DNA of 64,000 bases, from NCBI GenBank assembly GCA_049649525.1, contig JBARZE010000017.1:165285-229284 (forward strand), given 5' to 3'. Each line of letters begins with the position of its first letter. Position 1 is the first letter of the stretch. Made by a program: the position numbers and the translations under genes. Source of the DNA: JAAURB01 sp049649525. Lineage in GTDB: Bacteria; Cyanobacteriota; Cyanobacteriia; Cyanobacteriales; Microcoleaceae. Positions 53,853-63,329 of this stretch are shown piece by piece. The notes under the pieces are model-generated. The model did not search any database, had not been told where the DNA came from, and worked only from the letters and a program-made list of their open reading frames with translations.

Positions 53853-54941
53853 TTACTGTGACCATTCTTGGCTTAAAGCTGTCCAGGTTGTATCATCGAC
53901 AACACCGCTAGCATCGAGTGCTCTAGCTTGTTGATAAGCCATCACAGCCGACTGAGTCAAACCGCCATACACGCCATCAACCGGGCCTGGATCATAGCCT
54001 TTGGCTTGCAAACGAGTTTGTAATGTGCGAACCTTAGAACCGCGATCGCCTTTTGCTAAGACTTCACTTAATAGAGTTGGCGTTGGATCGGTTTCGAGTG
54101 CTTTCCAGGTATCCCGTTCAACCAGTCCGCTGACATCGAGTCCATTAGCCTGTTGAAATGCAATTACAGCAGATTCTGTTCGAGGGCCAAATAAACTATC
54201 AATCTCGCCCTGATAAAAGCCATGAACTTGTAGACGTTGTTGCAAGCCTCGAACCTGAGCGCCTTCAGTTCCCCGCTCTAATACTCTGCGCCGGATAGGG
54301 GTTTGGCTACCTTCATAAAAGGGTTGAGAAAATAAATCGGTTTGTGGGTTACGGTTAAAAAATCCGCGTTGAGGTTCTTGGGTGGGTTGAGTTTGTGGGG
54401 TTGTAAATTCCCGCTGTGACTCACGAATTGTATATTGTGGTTGAGTTTGTGGGGTTGTAAATTCCCGCTGCGACTCAGTAGGGGAAACAGTCGGTTGAGA
54501 AAAATCTGTTGTTTGCGACTCACGAATAGTATAGTCTTGTTGAGTTTGTGGAGTTGTAAATTCCCGCTGCGACTCAATTGGGGAAACAGTCGGTTGAGAA
54601 AAAGACTCAGTCTCAGAGTCACGAATTGTATATTGTGGTTGAGTTTGTGGGGTTGTAAATTCTCGCTGCGACTCAGTGGCAGACTCTGGTGTAACAAACT
54701 GCTGTTGTAACTGTTGAAGCAGTCGAGGTGTCCAGGTAGAATTTTCCTGCCCCGACTCAATTTGAGAAACAGTCGCTTGAGAAACCTCTGTTGTTTCCGA
54801 CTCGGGGAGGGGAGAAACCCACTCATTAAATTTTTGGGAATTCGTTTGATCATCGCTACGAACATTCGCCGTCGCACGAGGAACGGTTCCCAACAAAAGC
54901 AGACAAATTGAACCGAATAAAATAACTATTTTTGATTTCAT
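53853..54941 (-). CDS. Exported protein with repeats and two peptidoglycan-binding domains
   Basis: A 362-residue secreted protein. I use ATG 54941 with AAGG eight bases upstream; a longer frame to 55031 lacks support. The signal peptide is SKIVILFGSICLLLLGTVP then RATA. The middle is a low-complexity linker with four copies of SQREFTTPQTQ, in units of 33 residues (99 bp). The C-terminus has two PG_binding_1 domains (RGTEGAQVRGLQQRLQVHGF; KGDRGSKVRTLQTRLQAKGY). It is likely anchored to the cell wall. No enzymatic domain is present. Confidence 0.85.
   Translation of the reverse strand: MKSKIVILFGSICLLLLGTVPRATANVRSDDQTNSQKFNEWVSPLPESETTEVSQATVSQIESGQENSTWTPRLLQQLQQQFVTPESATESQREFTTPQTQPQYTIRDSETESFSQPTVSPIESQREFTTPQTQQDYTIRESQTTDFSQPTVSPTESQREFTTPQTQPQYTIRESQREFTTPQTQPTQEPQRGFFNRNPQTDLFSQPFYEGSQTPIRRRVLERGTEGAQVRGLQQRLQVHGFYQGEIDSLFGPRTESAVIAFQQANGLDVSGLVERDTWKALETDPTPTLLSEVLAKGDRGSKVRTLQTRLQAKGYDPGPVDGVYGGLTQSAVMAYQQARALDASGVVDDTTWTALSQEWSQ
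54395..54685. repeat. 99-bp imperfect tandem repeats in the peptidoglycan-binding gene
   Basis: Four copies of the segment encoding SQREFTTPQTQ lie here; the first two are full 33-residue units (about 99 bases), the third is cut to 18 residues, the fourth to about 16. The repeats are in frame and probably change number between strains. Confidence 0.75.
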
Positions 54942-55279
54942 TAGCATTACCTTATTGCAATATTGAATTATAGTCATACATAAATATCTTGTTTGAATTT
55001 TAACATTGGGTTTGTGAGATTTGCAGATCAACTGTTTGAGTGAATCTACAGAACCACAATATTGTTTAAAGCATTTCTGTCTGTAAGCAATTGTGCTACT
55101 ACAATTAACAACGGTTGAATCAAAAGTCAGGACTGAATATTAAAAATTGTATGTTAGTACACTCAGGCTCAAAAACAACCGTAAACCACCCAAAGTGGAA
55201 GCAGATCCAAGCAAAATCAGCCCTTAAGTTTTACAATCAGTAGAGACAAGTGCGCTCTATTTAAAATTTAAAACCCATT
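54942..55279. other. Divergent intergenic region upstream of ispH
   Basis: These 338 bases hold the promoters of the peptidoglycan-binding gene (minus) and ispH (plus). No clear promoter boxes, operators or RNA structure could be picked out by eye. Confidence 0.4.
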
Positions 55280-56488
55280 ATGGATACAAAAGCTTTTAGA
55301 CGTTCTCTCCAACAATCAGAATCATACCACCGTAAAGGCTTTGGACATGAAGCCGAAGTTGAAGGGGTGATGAAAACGGCCTACGACAGCAAGCTGATTC
55401 AGCAAATTCGAGATCGCAATCACACTTTAGTCCGGGGTAATGTAACCATTCGACTAGCGGAGGCATTTGGCTTCTGTTGGGGGGTTGAACGTGCGGTGGC
55501 GATGGCTTATGAAACGCGGGAACATTTCCCCACAGAGCGCATCTGGATTACCAATGAAATCATTCATAATCCTTCGGTGAACCAGCATTTACAGCAGATG
55601 AATGTTGGCTTTATCCCAGTTATTGAAGGAAACAAGGATTTTTCGGTGGTGGGTGCTGGGGAAGTGGTGATTTTACCTGCGTTTGGGGCGAGTGTGCAGG
55701 AAATGCAAATCCTCAATGATAAGGGTTGCAAGATTGTTGATACCACTTGTCCTTGGGTGTCTAAAGTTTGGAATACGGTTGAGAAGCATAAAAAAAGAGA
55801 CTACACCTCAATTATTCACGGCAAATATAATCACGAAGAAACGATTGCCACCAGTTCTTTTGCGGATAAATATTTAGTGGTTCTTAATCTGGAACAAGCT
55901 GAATATGTGGCTGATTATATTCTTAATGGCGGCTCAAAAACTGAATTTCTAGCAAAGTTCAAACACGCTCATTCAGAAGGATTTGATCCGGAGAAAGATC
56001 TAGAATATATCGGTATTGCTAATCAAACGACAATGCTGAAAACTGAAACAGAGCAAATCGGTAAGTTGTTTGAACATACCATCCTGAAAAAATATGGCCC
56101 CGCTCAACTTAACAATCATTTCCAAAGTTTTAACACGATATGTGATGCCACCCAAGAGCGACAAGATGCGATGTTAGAACTAGTTGAAGAGAAGTTAGAT
56201 TTAATGATTGTAATTGGTGGTTTTAATTCTTCTAATACAACTCATTTACAAGAGATGGCAATAGAAAGAGAGGTTCCTTCTTATCATATTGATAGCGTAG
56301 AACGAATTCTTTCAGCCGATGAAATAGAGCATAAACCCCTGAAAAAAGAGATAGAAATCACGAAGAATTGGTTACCGGGCGGTGAACTTGTGGTCGGTGT
56401 GACCTCCGGCGCATCTACCCCTGATAAAGTGGTTGAAGACATCATCGAACGGTTATTTGAACTGAAAGCAACTGCTGTAGCGGTTTAA
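55280..56488 (+). CDS. ispH: 4-Hydroxy-3-methylbut-2-enyl diphosphate reductase
   Basis: This [4Fe-4S] enzyme makes IPP and DMAPP in the last step of the MEP isoprenoid pathway. The 402-residue cyanobacterial/plastid-type protein has an N-terminal extension. Cluster cysteines are in LAEAFGFCWGVERAVAMAYE, DTTCPWVSKVWNTVEKH and FNTICDATQERQDAM. IIHNPSVNQHL, GGFNSSNTTHL and GVTSGASTPDKVVEDII are family signatures. ATG 55280; a T-run terminator follows the stop. Monocistronic. Confidence 0.96.
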   Translation: MDTKAFRRSLQQSESYHRKGFGHEAEVEGVMKTAYDSKLIQQIRDRNHTLVRGNVTIRLAEAFGFCWGVERAVAMAYETREHFPTERIWITNEIIHNPSVNQHLQQMNVGFIPVIEGNKDFSVVGAGEVVILPAFGASVQEMQILNDKGCKIVDTTCPWVSKVWNTVEKHKKRDYTSIIHGKYNHEETIATSSFADKYLVVLNLEQAEYVADYILNGGSKTEFLAKFKHAHSEGFDPEKDLEYIGIANQTTMLKTETEQIGKLFEHTILKKYGPAQLNNHFQSFNTICDATQERQDAMLELVEEKLDLMIVIGGFNSSNTTHLQEMAIEREVPSYHIDSVERILSADEIEHKPLKKEIEITKNWLPGGELVVGVTSGASTPDKVVEDIIERLFELKATAVAV

Positions 56489-56516
56489 TTTCTAGTCTGA
56501 GTTTTAATCCTATCTC

Positions 56517-56552
56517 CTCCCCTAATTTAATCAAGTTGGGGGAGTTTGTTTT
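56517..56552 (+). terminator. Rho-independent terminator of ispH
   Basis: CTCCCC (56517-56522) and GGGGAG (56539-56544) form a stem with a 16-base loop, followed by TTTGTTTT. It lies 29 bases after the ispH stop, between convergent genes. Confidence 0.75.
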
Positions 56553-56569
56553 ATTCAATAAATAGCATT

Positions 56570-58927
56570 CTAACTGGCTTTAAGTGTATGTTGGTTATTG
56601 TGAGTTTGTCGGGCGATAGGAAGCGTAATCTCGAATGAAGTTTCTTTTCCTACAGTCGAATTACAGGTAATAATACCCCCGTGTTTTTCTATAATAATTT
56701 GATAGGCAATTGCCATTCCTAAGCCCGTTCCTTTACCGATTTCTTTAGTGGTGAAAAAGGGATCAAAGATGCGATTAATGATATGAGAAGGAATACCAAC
56801 CCCGTTATCAGTAATTCGGAGTTTTATTTGTTGGTTTTGCTGAAATTCTGTCTGAATTATAATTCTGCCCTTGTAAGATTCTGTTTCAATATTCTCAGTA
56901 TATTTTTGTTCAATTGCATCAATTGCATTATTAAAAATACCCATCAAAACTTGGTTAATATCTCGGGCAGAACAAGTAACTAACGGAAGTTTTTCATATT
57001 GTTTAATAATCTCAATTTTATCCATTTTATATTGAATCATCATCAAAGTATTATCAATTCCTTCATGCAGATTAACCGCTTTATATTCAGCTTCATCAAG
57101 CCGAGAAAAGTTACGCAAAGCCAGGATAATATCTCGAACTCGTCGAGTTCCGGTATGCATTGATTGTAAGATTTCGGGGATTTCTTCTTCTAATAAATCA
57201 ATTTCTATATACTCTCGTTCTTGATATATTTCCGCTGGAATTGATGGTAAATAATCATGATATAAATGAATTAAATTTAGTAAATCTTGGGTATATTCAG
57301 ACAATAAATCGATATTACTATAAATAAAACCAATCGGATTATTAATTTCGTGAGCCACTCCCGCCACCATTTGCCCTAAACTTGACATTTTTTCGGTTTG
57401 AATTAACTGAGCTTGAGCTTGTTGAAGTTGTTTAAGCGTTTGGACTAAATCTATATTTTTGCTCTCTAATTCGCGAGTAGTTGTAGATAGTTTTTCAGTG
57501 CGATCGCTGACTTTTTGTTCGAGGGTATGATTGGCTTCTTCTAATTGCGCTAATAAGCTGCGATTTTGCTGAAAAATAGAGCTGATTTGTAAAAACCAAG
57601 GTTGCCAAGCTGAGGGAAGATTAGGAGGAATGATTGATTTTTCTTGACTTTCTTGTTCAATATATTTCACTAATAAACCTGCTGGACGAATAAATTTTTT
57701 TTCAGTTAAATGATTAGCAATTACCAAAATTAATCCTAAACCGGGAAGAAACATTAAAAACAGCCAACTCATTCCTGCAATTGTTACTAATGCCATCTTT
57801 TTACGGGATAGCAAAAATATCAAATCCCAGGGTGCATTATCTAACTCTTGACGGATAACCAAGTAAGATCCCACACGATTAAATATTCCAGGTGAAAGGG
57901 TTTTAATATGTTCAATTTGATCGCGCAATTCTAACGGAAAAGCCTCCAAAGCTGATTTAACTTCTTGATCTTGGGAGCTGACTAGGGTGGGATGAGCCAG
58001 GAGATTATTATAGCGATCCATGACAAACACATTGGTTTGTTTTCTGCCATGAATTTCTAAGGCTCTGACAAAATTGCTTAATACATCTAAAGTTAAGTCC
58101 AGAGCAACTGTCCCCAGAAATTGCTTCCCATCATACACTGGCGCTGCTGCTGTCACCATCAATCCTTTTCCGGCAGTATCAATATAGGCTTTTGTCCAGA
58201 ATAATTGGTGATTTGGGTTATTTTCTGGTAGTCCCATCATATAGAAATCTTGGTCATATACTTCTTTATGAAATAAAAAATCCTCGGAGGAAACCCAAGG
58301 ATAGAGATTAATAAATTGATGTTTAGAAGTATAGTAAATCCAAGTAATATTGGGCATACTGCTTGCAATAGATTCAAACAGCGGATTCAAGGTCAATGCC
58401 AGTTCAATTTCACGCTTTTTCTCATCATTAAACTGTTTTAGAATACCTTTTCCTGATAAATTTGCGGTATTTTTTGAGGTGAAAGGAGCAGGAATAGAGT
58501 CTAAGGCATAAAATTCTTGATCGGGGAGCTGAGTTAAACTGTTTAGTAGTAAAGAAGGTTGCAGGTTTTCTGTTAAAGTTTTGAGTAAATAACTTTGAGC
58601 ATAATTTTGCATAATTTTCACATGATCGCCTGCTTCTTTAATTTCATAATTTAAATTAATGGATCGCGTTTCAAATTGATTTTCTAATTGGTGTTTATTA
58701 TATTGATATCGAAAATAAAATTGTAAATAGAACAGAGAGATAATAATAAGAGAAACAGAGGAAAATGTTGTCCAGATAATATAATTATATCGATTAAAAA
58801 AATATTTTTTTTCTTTACCAGATAGACTTGAAACGGATTCTTTGGGGCCGATTAGTTGGATCAGTATCTTAATGACTTTTGAGTTCATGGTTAAGGCTGT
58901 CGGTTTATTTCCGAGCATAATCATCAA
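56570..58927 (-). CDS. Membrane histidine kinase with Cache-type sensor domain
   Basis: A 785-residue sensor kinase (a shorter start at ATG 58888 is possible). A membrane span at about residues 50-72 is followed by an extracellular double-Cache-like domain (ITWIYYTSKHQFINLYPW, TKAYIDTAGKGLMVTAAAPV, YDGKQFLGTVALDLTLDVL). A second span follows at about 388-412, then a coiled coil. The kinase core is GVAHEINNPIGFIYSN (His), IFNNAIDAIEQ (N), ITDNGVGIP and FFTTKEIGKGTGLGMA. The core closely resembles the kinase half of the NCS1 fusion at 47.5-50.4 kb. There is no response regulator next to it. ATG start near IMLGN. Confidence 0.92.
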   Translation of the reverse strand: MMIMLGNKPTALTMNSKVIKILIQLIGPKESVSSLSGKEKKYFFNRYNYIIWTTFSSVSLIIISLFYLQFYFRYQYNKHQLENQFETRSINLNYEIKEAGDHVKIMQNYAQSYLLKTLTENLQPSLLLNSLTQLPDQEFYALDSIPAPFTSKNTANLSGKGILKQFNDEKKREIELALTLNPLFESIASSMPNITWIYYTSKHQFINLYPWVSSEDFLFHKEVYDQDFYMMGLPENNPNHQLFWTKAYIDTAGKGLMVTAAAPVYDGKQFLGTVALDLTLDVLSNFVRALEIHGRKQTNVFVMDRYNNLLAHPTLVSSQDQEVKSALEAFPLELRDQIEHIKTLSPGIFNRVGSYLVIRQELDNAPWDLIFLLSRKKMALVTIAGMSWLFLMFLPGLGLILVIANHLTEKKFIRPAGLLVKYIEQESQEKSIIPPNLPSAWQPWFLQISSIFQQNRSLLAQLEEANHTLEQKVSDRTEKLSTTTRELESKNIDLVQTLKQLQQAQAQLIQTEKMSSLGQMVAGVAHEINNPIGFIYSNIDLLSEYTQDLLNLIHLYHDYLPSIPAEIYQEREYIEIDLLEEEIPEILQSMHTGTRRVRDIILALRNFSRLDEAEYKAVNLHEGIDNTLMMIQYKMDKIEIIKQYEKLPLVTCSARDINQVLMGIFNNAIDAIEQKYTENIETESYKGRIIIQTEFQQNQQIKLRITDNGVGIPSHIINRIFDPFFTTKEIGKGTGLGMAIAYQIIIEKHGGIITCNSTVGKETSFEITLPIARQTHNNQHTLKAS

Positions 58928-59480
58928 CTTATTACTGTAGGCATTACCAATGATTTATCAGATAAATGAGAATAAAAAATGATTTTGAGAATAAATTATA
59001 TTTTTAAAAATTATTACTATTTTGACTCAATTTTCTCTATAATTTACTTAAAATAATTATTATATTCAGATTTTAAATTAATAGTTAATCTTCTGTTCGT
59101 TAAGTTACAATCGTTATAATACAGAAATTTTTAATACAATTATAGTGCTTCTAACTCAGGCTAATTTATTAAATATAATTTCTTGAGTGATGAGCGCTCA
59201 AGGGTTCATCTTTTTGCTTCACACGCGGCAATACTGACAGCGCTATAGACAGAGAGTAAGAAACCAGCCTCAGCGTTGTATACAGGCTGCCTCAACGCCG
59301 AGGCGTAGATCATGAGTAATGAGTAATAAAGTTCTGATTATAACTATCTTTCTTCTACTTATGATTTACAATTTATTACTTATTACTTAAAATCCCTAGA
59401 TTCTTACCCCCTCAAATCTCTACCTCCTGAAACCTAAACTCTAATACGGCAAGTTACAAATGATCAATAATCAACAACAA
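58928..59480. other. Intergenic region, nothing recognised
   Basis: These 553 bases between the Cache kinase and the small membrane protein are AT-rich. They include short runs of TGAGTAATGAGTAA-like repeats near 59313-59330 but no gene, RNA or clear terminator. Confidence 0.4.
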
Positions 59481-59792
59481 TCAAACTTCTACTTTTTCCG
59501 GTTTAGTTTTTTCTTTGACAAATTCTGAATAAGTCTGAAGCTCACGATCAAGATATATTAAACCTATTTGAGATTCAGACTCGTAAAATGCAAGTTGTGT
59601 CTTTTTCACATTCCGCTCTAATGCAGAAAGCGGTAATGAAACAGGCCATAATAAACTAGCAAGAATCAAAACAAACCAGGACGCTTTATCAGAATTTGCT
59701 GTAGTAGAATCTTGAGTAAATCGTTGAATATATTTCAAGAAAACTAAGCTGAAAGTTAAAGTATAACCACCTATCATGAAAGTTGTAATCAT
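59481..59792 (-). CDS. Small two-span membrane protein, 103 aa
   Basis: Unrecognised. It has two hydrophobic segments (FMIGGYTLTFSLVFLKYIQ; WFVLILASLLWPVSLPLSAL) joined by a polar stretch and followed by a charged, helical tail (FYESESQIGLIYLDREL to the end). It looks like the small cyanobacterial inner-membrane or thylakoid proteins with unknown roles. ATG 59792; no strong binding site. It lies between the kinase and the SpmA-SpmB gene, on their strand. Confidence 0.72.
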   Translation of the reverse strand: MITTFMIGGYTLTFSLVFLKYIQRFTQDSTTANSDKASWFVLILASLLWPVSLPLSALERNVKKTQLAFYESESQIGLIYLDRELQTYSEFVKEKTKPEKVEV

Positions 59793-60014
59793 TGTATTTT
59801 GCTCTATTAAAGGTTCAAAAAACTAGGAATATTTTAGGAAAGGTAGATAAACCTAAGACTTAAATTAAGACGTATTTCCTCAGTTAGTATTACTTTACTC
59901 TCAAATTGACTAACTGCACATCCGTTAGACTACGGTTTTTTAGTTTGAGAGATATATATTCCACGATAATAATTTCAGTAAAACTACGGGCAATAAAAAT
60001 AACTGTTTATTTGT

Positions 60015-61334
60015 TTAAAAGGTGATGTGACAAATTATTAAAGCACTAAGCATGCCGACAATATCTGCAGATAAAGCCGCTAGTAATGTATAACGAGTGT
60101 TAACAATACTAACACTGCCAAAATAAACAGCAATTACATAAAATGTTGTTTCTGTCGAACCCTGCATTGTACTGACTAAATAGGCTAAAAAACTGTTAGG
60201 ATCTTTTTCTACAATTTCAGACATTAGTCCGAATGCACCACTGCCGGAAAGAGGGCGAATTAATGCCATTGATAATGCTTCTGTGGGTAAACCGATTTGA
60301 GTGGTTAGAGGAGATAAAATGCTGGCAATTATAGTTAATGCTCCACTTGCCCTAAACATGCCAATAGCGACAAAAACAGCTACCATAAATGGGATGATTC
60401 TGACTGCGACTTGAAATCCTTCTTTGGCTCCTTCCGTTACTGTTTCATACACCGGAACACCTTTAAAATAGCCAAATAATAAGATAACACAAATCAGTAA
60501 TGGGATAATGGCGCTCGAAACTTGTTCAAAAGTTTGAGGACTAATTAATAGATTGAGTTCAGTTTGAATCAGATGATGAATAATCGCTACAATCAATAAG
60601 GCGATGAAACTGATAAAAATAAATTGACCTATTTTTGAAGGAGGCCGTAAGGTCTCAGATGCTACTTCTATAATCGGTCGATCGACTTGATGATGTTCAG
60701 TTGTTTCTGTTGTGTTTACTTCAGAATTGATCTGAGAAATTGATTGACGACGAGCCAATATTTTTGATAGAATAATAGCAGTCAAACTGGAGCAAACTGT
60801 TGCGAGTAATGTGGGTAATACAATTGCTGCAGGATTTTCTGCCCCGCCACTGGCGCGAACTGTAATCACACCAATCGGAATTAATGTTACTGAAGAAGTA
60901 TTAATTGCTAAAAATAAAATCATCGCATCGGTTGCAGTTCCTTTACCCGGATTTAATTTATCCAATTCTGTCATCGCTTTTAAACCCATTGGTGTGGCTG
61001 CATTGCCTAACCCTAATGCATTTGCCGCCATATTCAACACCATCGCAGACATCGCCGGATGTTCAGCCGGGACACTAGGAAATAAGCGAATCATCACAGG
61101 ACGAATAAACCGGGCAATTTCTCTCATGCCTCCTGCTGCTTCTACAACCCGAATTAAACCCAACCACAACGCCATTCCCCCAATTAAACCAATGGCTAAG
61201 GTAACCGCTGTTTCAGCCGCCTCAAAGCAAGCCTGTGTCACCTCTGCTAAAGTTCCCCTAAAAGCCGCCACCACCGTTGCTGAGACAATCATCATCAGCC
61301 AAATCGCATTAATGGGAGATTTACTGTTTGTCAT
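60015..61334 (-). CDS. SpmA-SpmB-type nucleoside-recognition (Gate) domain fusion
   Basis: A 439-residue multi-span membrane protein in which the two Gate domains, separate in SpmA and SpmB of spore-formers, are fused. The first half has SPINAIWLMMIVSATVVAAF, GGMALWLGLIRVVEAAGG and NALGLGNAATPMGLKAM (N-x-L-G-L-G-N-A-A-T-P-x-G). The second has VRIIPFMVAVFVAIGMFRAS, IRPLSGSGAFGLMSEIV and MQGSTETTFYVIAVYFGSV. A variable loop of about 50 residues joins them. It is expected to be a transporter or gate in the inner membrane; the substrate is unknown. Cyanobacteria do not sporulate, so the name does not give the role. Confidence 0.9.
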   Translation of the reverse strand: MTNSKSPINAIWLMMIVSATVVAAFRGTLAEVTQACFEAAETAVTLAIGLIGGMALWLGLIRVVEAAGGMREIARFIRPVMIRLFPSVPAEHPAMSAMVLNMAANALGLGNAATPMGLKAMTELDKLNPGKGTATDAMILFLAINTSSVTLIPIGVITVRASGGAENPAAIVLPTLLATVCSSLTAIILSKILARRQSISQINSEVNTTETTEHHQVDRPIIEVASETLRPPSKIGQFIFISFIALLIVAIIHHLIQTELNLLISPQTFEQVSSAIIPLLICVILLFGYFKGVPVYETVTEGAKEGFQVAVRIIPFMVAVFVAIGMFRASGALTIIASILSPLTTQIGLPTEALSMALIRPLSGSGAFGLMSEIVEKDPNSFLAYLVSTMQGSTETTFYVIAVYFGSVSIVNTRYTLLAALSADIVGMLSALIICHITF

Positions 61335-61423
61335 GGATTATCTGTCATTTAAACCAATAAAGCATGAGAAACACGCAATAGACTAAAGACGAGTCACTCT
61401 TTTTATCAATATTTAATTAATCA

Positions 61424-61512
61424 TGGAGCTAAGCGGACTCGAACCGATACCATAGTTATATAGGCCCTACCGGGTCAAGGACTTGACGATTTAACTACTC
61501 GACTGAACCTAG
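61424..61512 (-). other. tRNA-like sequence, likely attachment site or degenerate tRNA
   Basis: On the minus strand this 89-base stretch ends GGTTCGAGTCC then GCTTAGCTCCA, a T-arm with the T-loop TTCGAGT, acceptor strand and discriminator A. It carries a D-arm-like part (GTCGAGTAGTTAAATCGTC). The 5' acceptor strand does not pair with the 3' one, and the anticodon stem is poor, so no anticodon is assigned. It lies 16 bases before the integrase gene. Integrated elements often use tRNA 3' ends as att sites, so this may be an att junction or a tRNA decayed on the element. Confidence 0.5.
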
Positions 61513-61528
61513 AAAAATTGAGTCGATT

Positions 61529-62935
61529 ATGAGTCGCAAAATACAAGTCGGTGGAAATGGGTTGTACGAGTCATTTGGGGACTTGATGGCCTTTTACCAA
61601 CGCAAGCGCAAGGAATGCCCTAAAGGGGTATCACTGAAATGGCAACAAGGCACTCAGCTAAAATTGCAATTTACCAGCCCTACCACTGGTAAGAGAACCT
61701 CAAAAACCTGTGGCACGTCATTCACCGAGGAAGGCATCATTGAGGCTGTCGCTAAAGCTCATAAGGTTAGAGAGGCTCTAGATAGCTTCTCTAAAGTAAG
61801 TGAGTTCTGGCAGTGGTATGGCGATGAGATACTCGGAATTAACACCCTTAAAAATGACCTCAAAACCTATCGAGAAATTTTTAAGGAGATTGAAGACAAG
61901 TATTTTAATGGCCGTCACCGCAATACCAAGCGCAAAAGGTCTAGAGCTATAGCCAGTGATATCTCTAGCTTTAATAGTCATTACGGGGTAAGGTTTAAGC
62001 GGTTTTCCGATTGGGACAAAGTACCTGACTGGGATGAAATGAGACAAGTCTTGTATCACAACCCGCAAGGGACTAAGTCCTTTAAGGATAGTTATAGAGT
62101 CATAAAGGCGATCGCCAGAAAGGCGCATAACGTTAAAGACTTGTTAAGTCAGCTTGACGAAATTGACCCATCTCAAACAGAGTACGCCGAAAAGCAGAGC
62201 ATCAGCTTAAGTCAGTATACGAGTTGGCGCAATCAAGCCTACGAACGAGCTTATTCAATGGCGAACAGGCAACAGGGTGACGCTAGGCTTAACTGGTTAT
62301 GGGTTACTGACATGGCAGGTCTATATGGCTTGCGCCCCTCTGAGATTGCTGCTGCTCAAAACCTAACCCAGCCATATCAAAAAGACGGTGTAACTGTTCC
62401 TGCTATCAATGACCCTAATAACAAAGAGTTGTTGCTAGTAATTGGAGAATTCACCTATTTTGGGGCTAGTGTTAAAACAGGTGAAAGAGTAATCAATCCT
62501 ATATCTAACAATAGCCAGATGATTGATGAGTTAGGTATCAGAAATATACGGTTGCCAATCTACAAACCCAGAAAAGGTGTTAAACCTGGCACGATAGTAA
62601 CGGGCTTCAATCAACAGCATAGAGCAAGGTTGATATCAATGAAATGTCCCATAACTCAAGTCTACGCCTTAAGGCACTTATACAATCAACTGGGAGAGAT
62701 GTACGGCATACCTCAAGAGATTAGAGCTAGAGCTATGGGTCACTCAGTTCAAACTAACGACTCAGTCTATAAGCGTCGTTCTAACTTTAAGACTTCAATT
62801 GATATTCTAACAAAACACAGCAAACAACCACTCAGCTATGAGGCTGCGATTGAAGAATTAATCCGGTTGAAGTTTGACACTGACTCACCTGAAGTGAAAG
62901 CGATTTTAAGGGTTATCTACCGATTAACAGAATAG
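61529..62935 (+). CDS. int: Tyrosine-family site-specific recombinase (integrase)
   Basis: A 468-residue phage/genomic-island integrase. The N-terminal part is an arm-type or core-binding region (VGGNGLYESFGDLMAFYQRK). The catalytic domain has the first Arg in MAGLYGLRPSEIAAAQ, the box with R-H in VYALRHLYNQLG, and ARAMGHSVQTNDSVYKRR with the nucleophilic Tyr (DSVYKR). All key residues appear intact. It sits next to a tRNA-like sequence on its left and small unknown genes on its right. The reading direction points into the element. A T-run terminator follows the stop. Confidence 0.9.
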   Translation: MSRKIQVGGNGLYESFGDLMAFYQRKRKECPKGVSLKWQQGTQLKLQFTSPTTGKRTSKTCGTSFTEEGIIEAVAKAHKVREALDSFSKVSEFWQWYGDEILGINTLKNDLKTYREIFKEIEDKYFNGRHRNTKRKRSRAIASDISSFNSHYGVRFKRFSDWDKVPDWDEMRQVLYHNPQGTKSFKDSYRVIKAIARKAHNVKDLLSQLDEIDPSQTEYAEKQSISLSQYTSWRNQAYERAYSMANRQQGDARLNWLWVTDMAGLYGLRPSEIAAAQNLTQPYQKDGVTVPAINDPNNKELLLVIGEFTYFGASVKTGERVINPISNNSQMIDELGIRNIRLPIYKPRKGVKPGTIVTGFNQQHRARLISMKCPITQVYALRHLYNQLGEMYGIPQEIRARAMGHSVQTNDSVYKRRSNFKTSIDILTKHSKQPLSYEAAIEELIRLKFDTDSPEVKAILRVIYRLTE

Positions 62936-62995
62936 CTCACTATAATAAGGTATTGAGTTTTTCTGTTCTCTGGTAAACTATAGCCTGATAATGAC

Positions 62996-63023
62996 AAAGA
63001 GGGATTTAACCCCCTCTTTTTTT
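62996..63023 (+). terminator. Rho-independent terminator of the integrase gene
   Basis: AAAGAGGG (62996-63003) and CCCTCTTT (63012-63019) form a stem with an eight-base loop, followed by further T residues to 63023. It lies 60 bases after the integrase stop. Confidence 0.85.
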
Positions 63024-63063
63024 ATGCCTAAATTTCAAAACTTGCCTAAATTTCAAAACTTGC

Positions 63064-63318
63064 TTAAGTTTCTCTCCACAAAGCTACTAATGCAGGCTGA
63101 AGAATATTCTCAATAAAATAAATAAATCGTCCATCTAACTCGGCTCCATCTTTAGAAAGTTTTTCCTTTAAATCAATATTAATATCGGGTTCAATTGTTG
63201 TCGCCCAAAAACTATTAAAAATTTTATCTTCTGATATTTTGGTTTGTTCTCTTCTGACAATAGAAACAATTAAGTCTTTATTTAATGATAGATTCTCTAA
63301 ATGATAAGTGATTTCCAT
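63064..63318 (-). CDS. Hypothetical protein, 84 aa
   Basis: Unrecognised small acidic protein: EITYHLENLSLNKDLIVSIV, then IEPDINIDLKEKLSKDGAEL and FIYFIENILQPALVALW. The second half is helical. No signal peptide. It follows the next gene upstream by 11 bases on the minus strand, so the two are probably in one operon on the integrated element. Confidence 0.6.
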   Translation of the reverse strand: MEITYHLENLSLNKDLIVSIVRREQTKISEDKIFNSFWATTIEPDINIDLKEKLSKDGAELDGRFIYFIENILQPALVALWRET

Positions 63319-63329
63319 GTTTTTTAGAA

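Noticed and set aside
54395..54685. CRISPR-like repeats on the plus strand with antisense frames
   Set aside because: The repeats are protein-coding on minus (SQREFTTPQTQ units) and the antisense frames are by-products of their composition.
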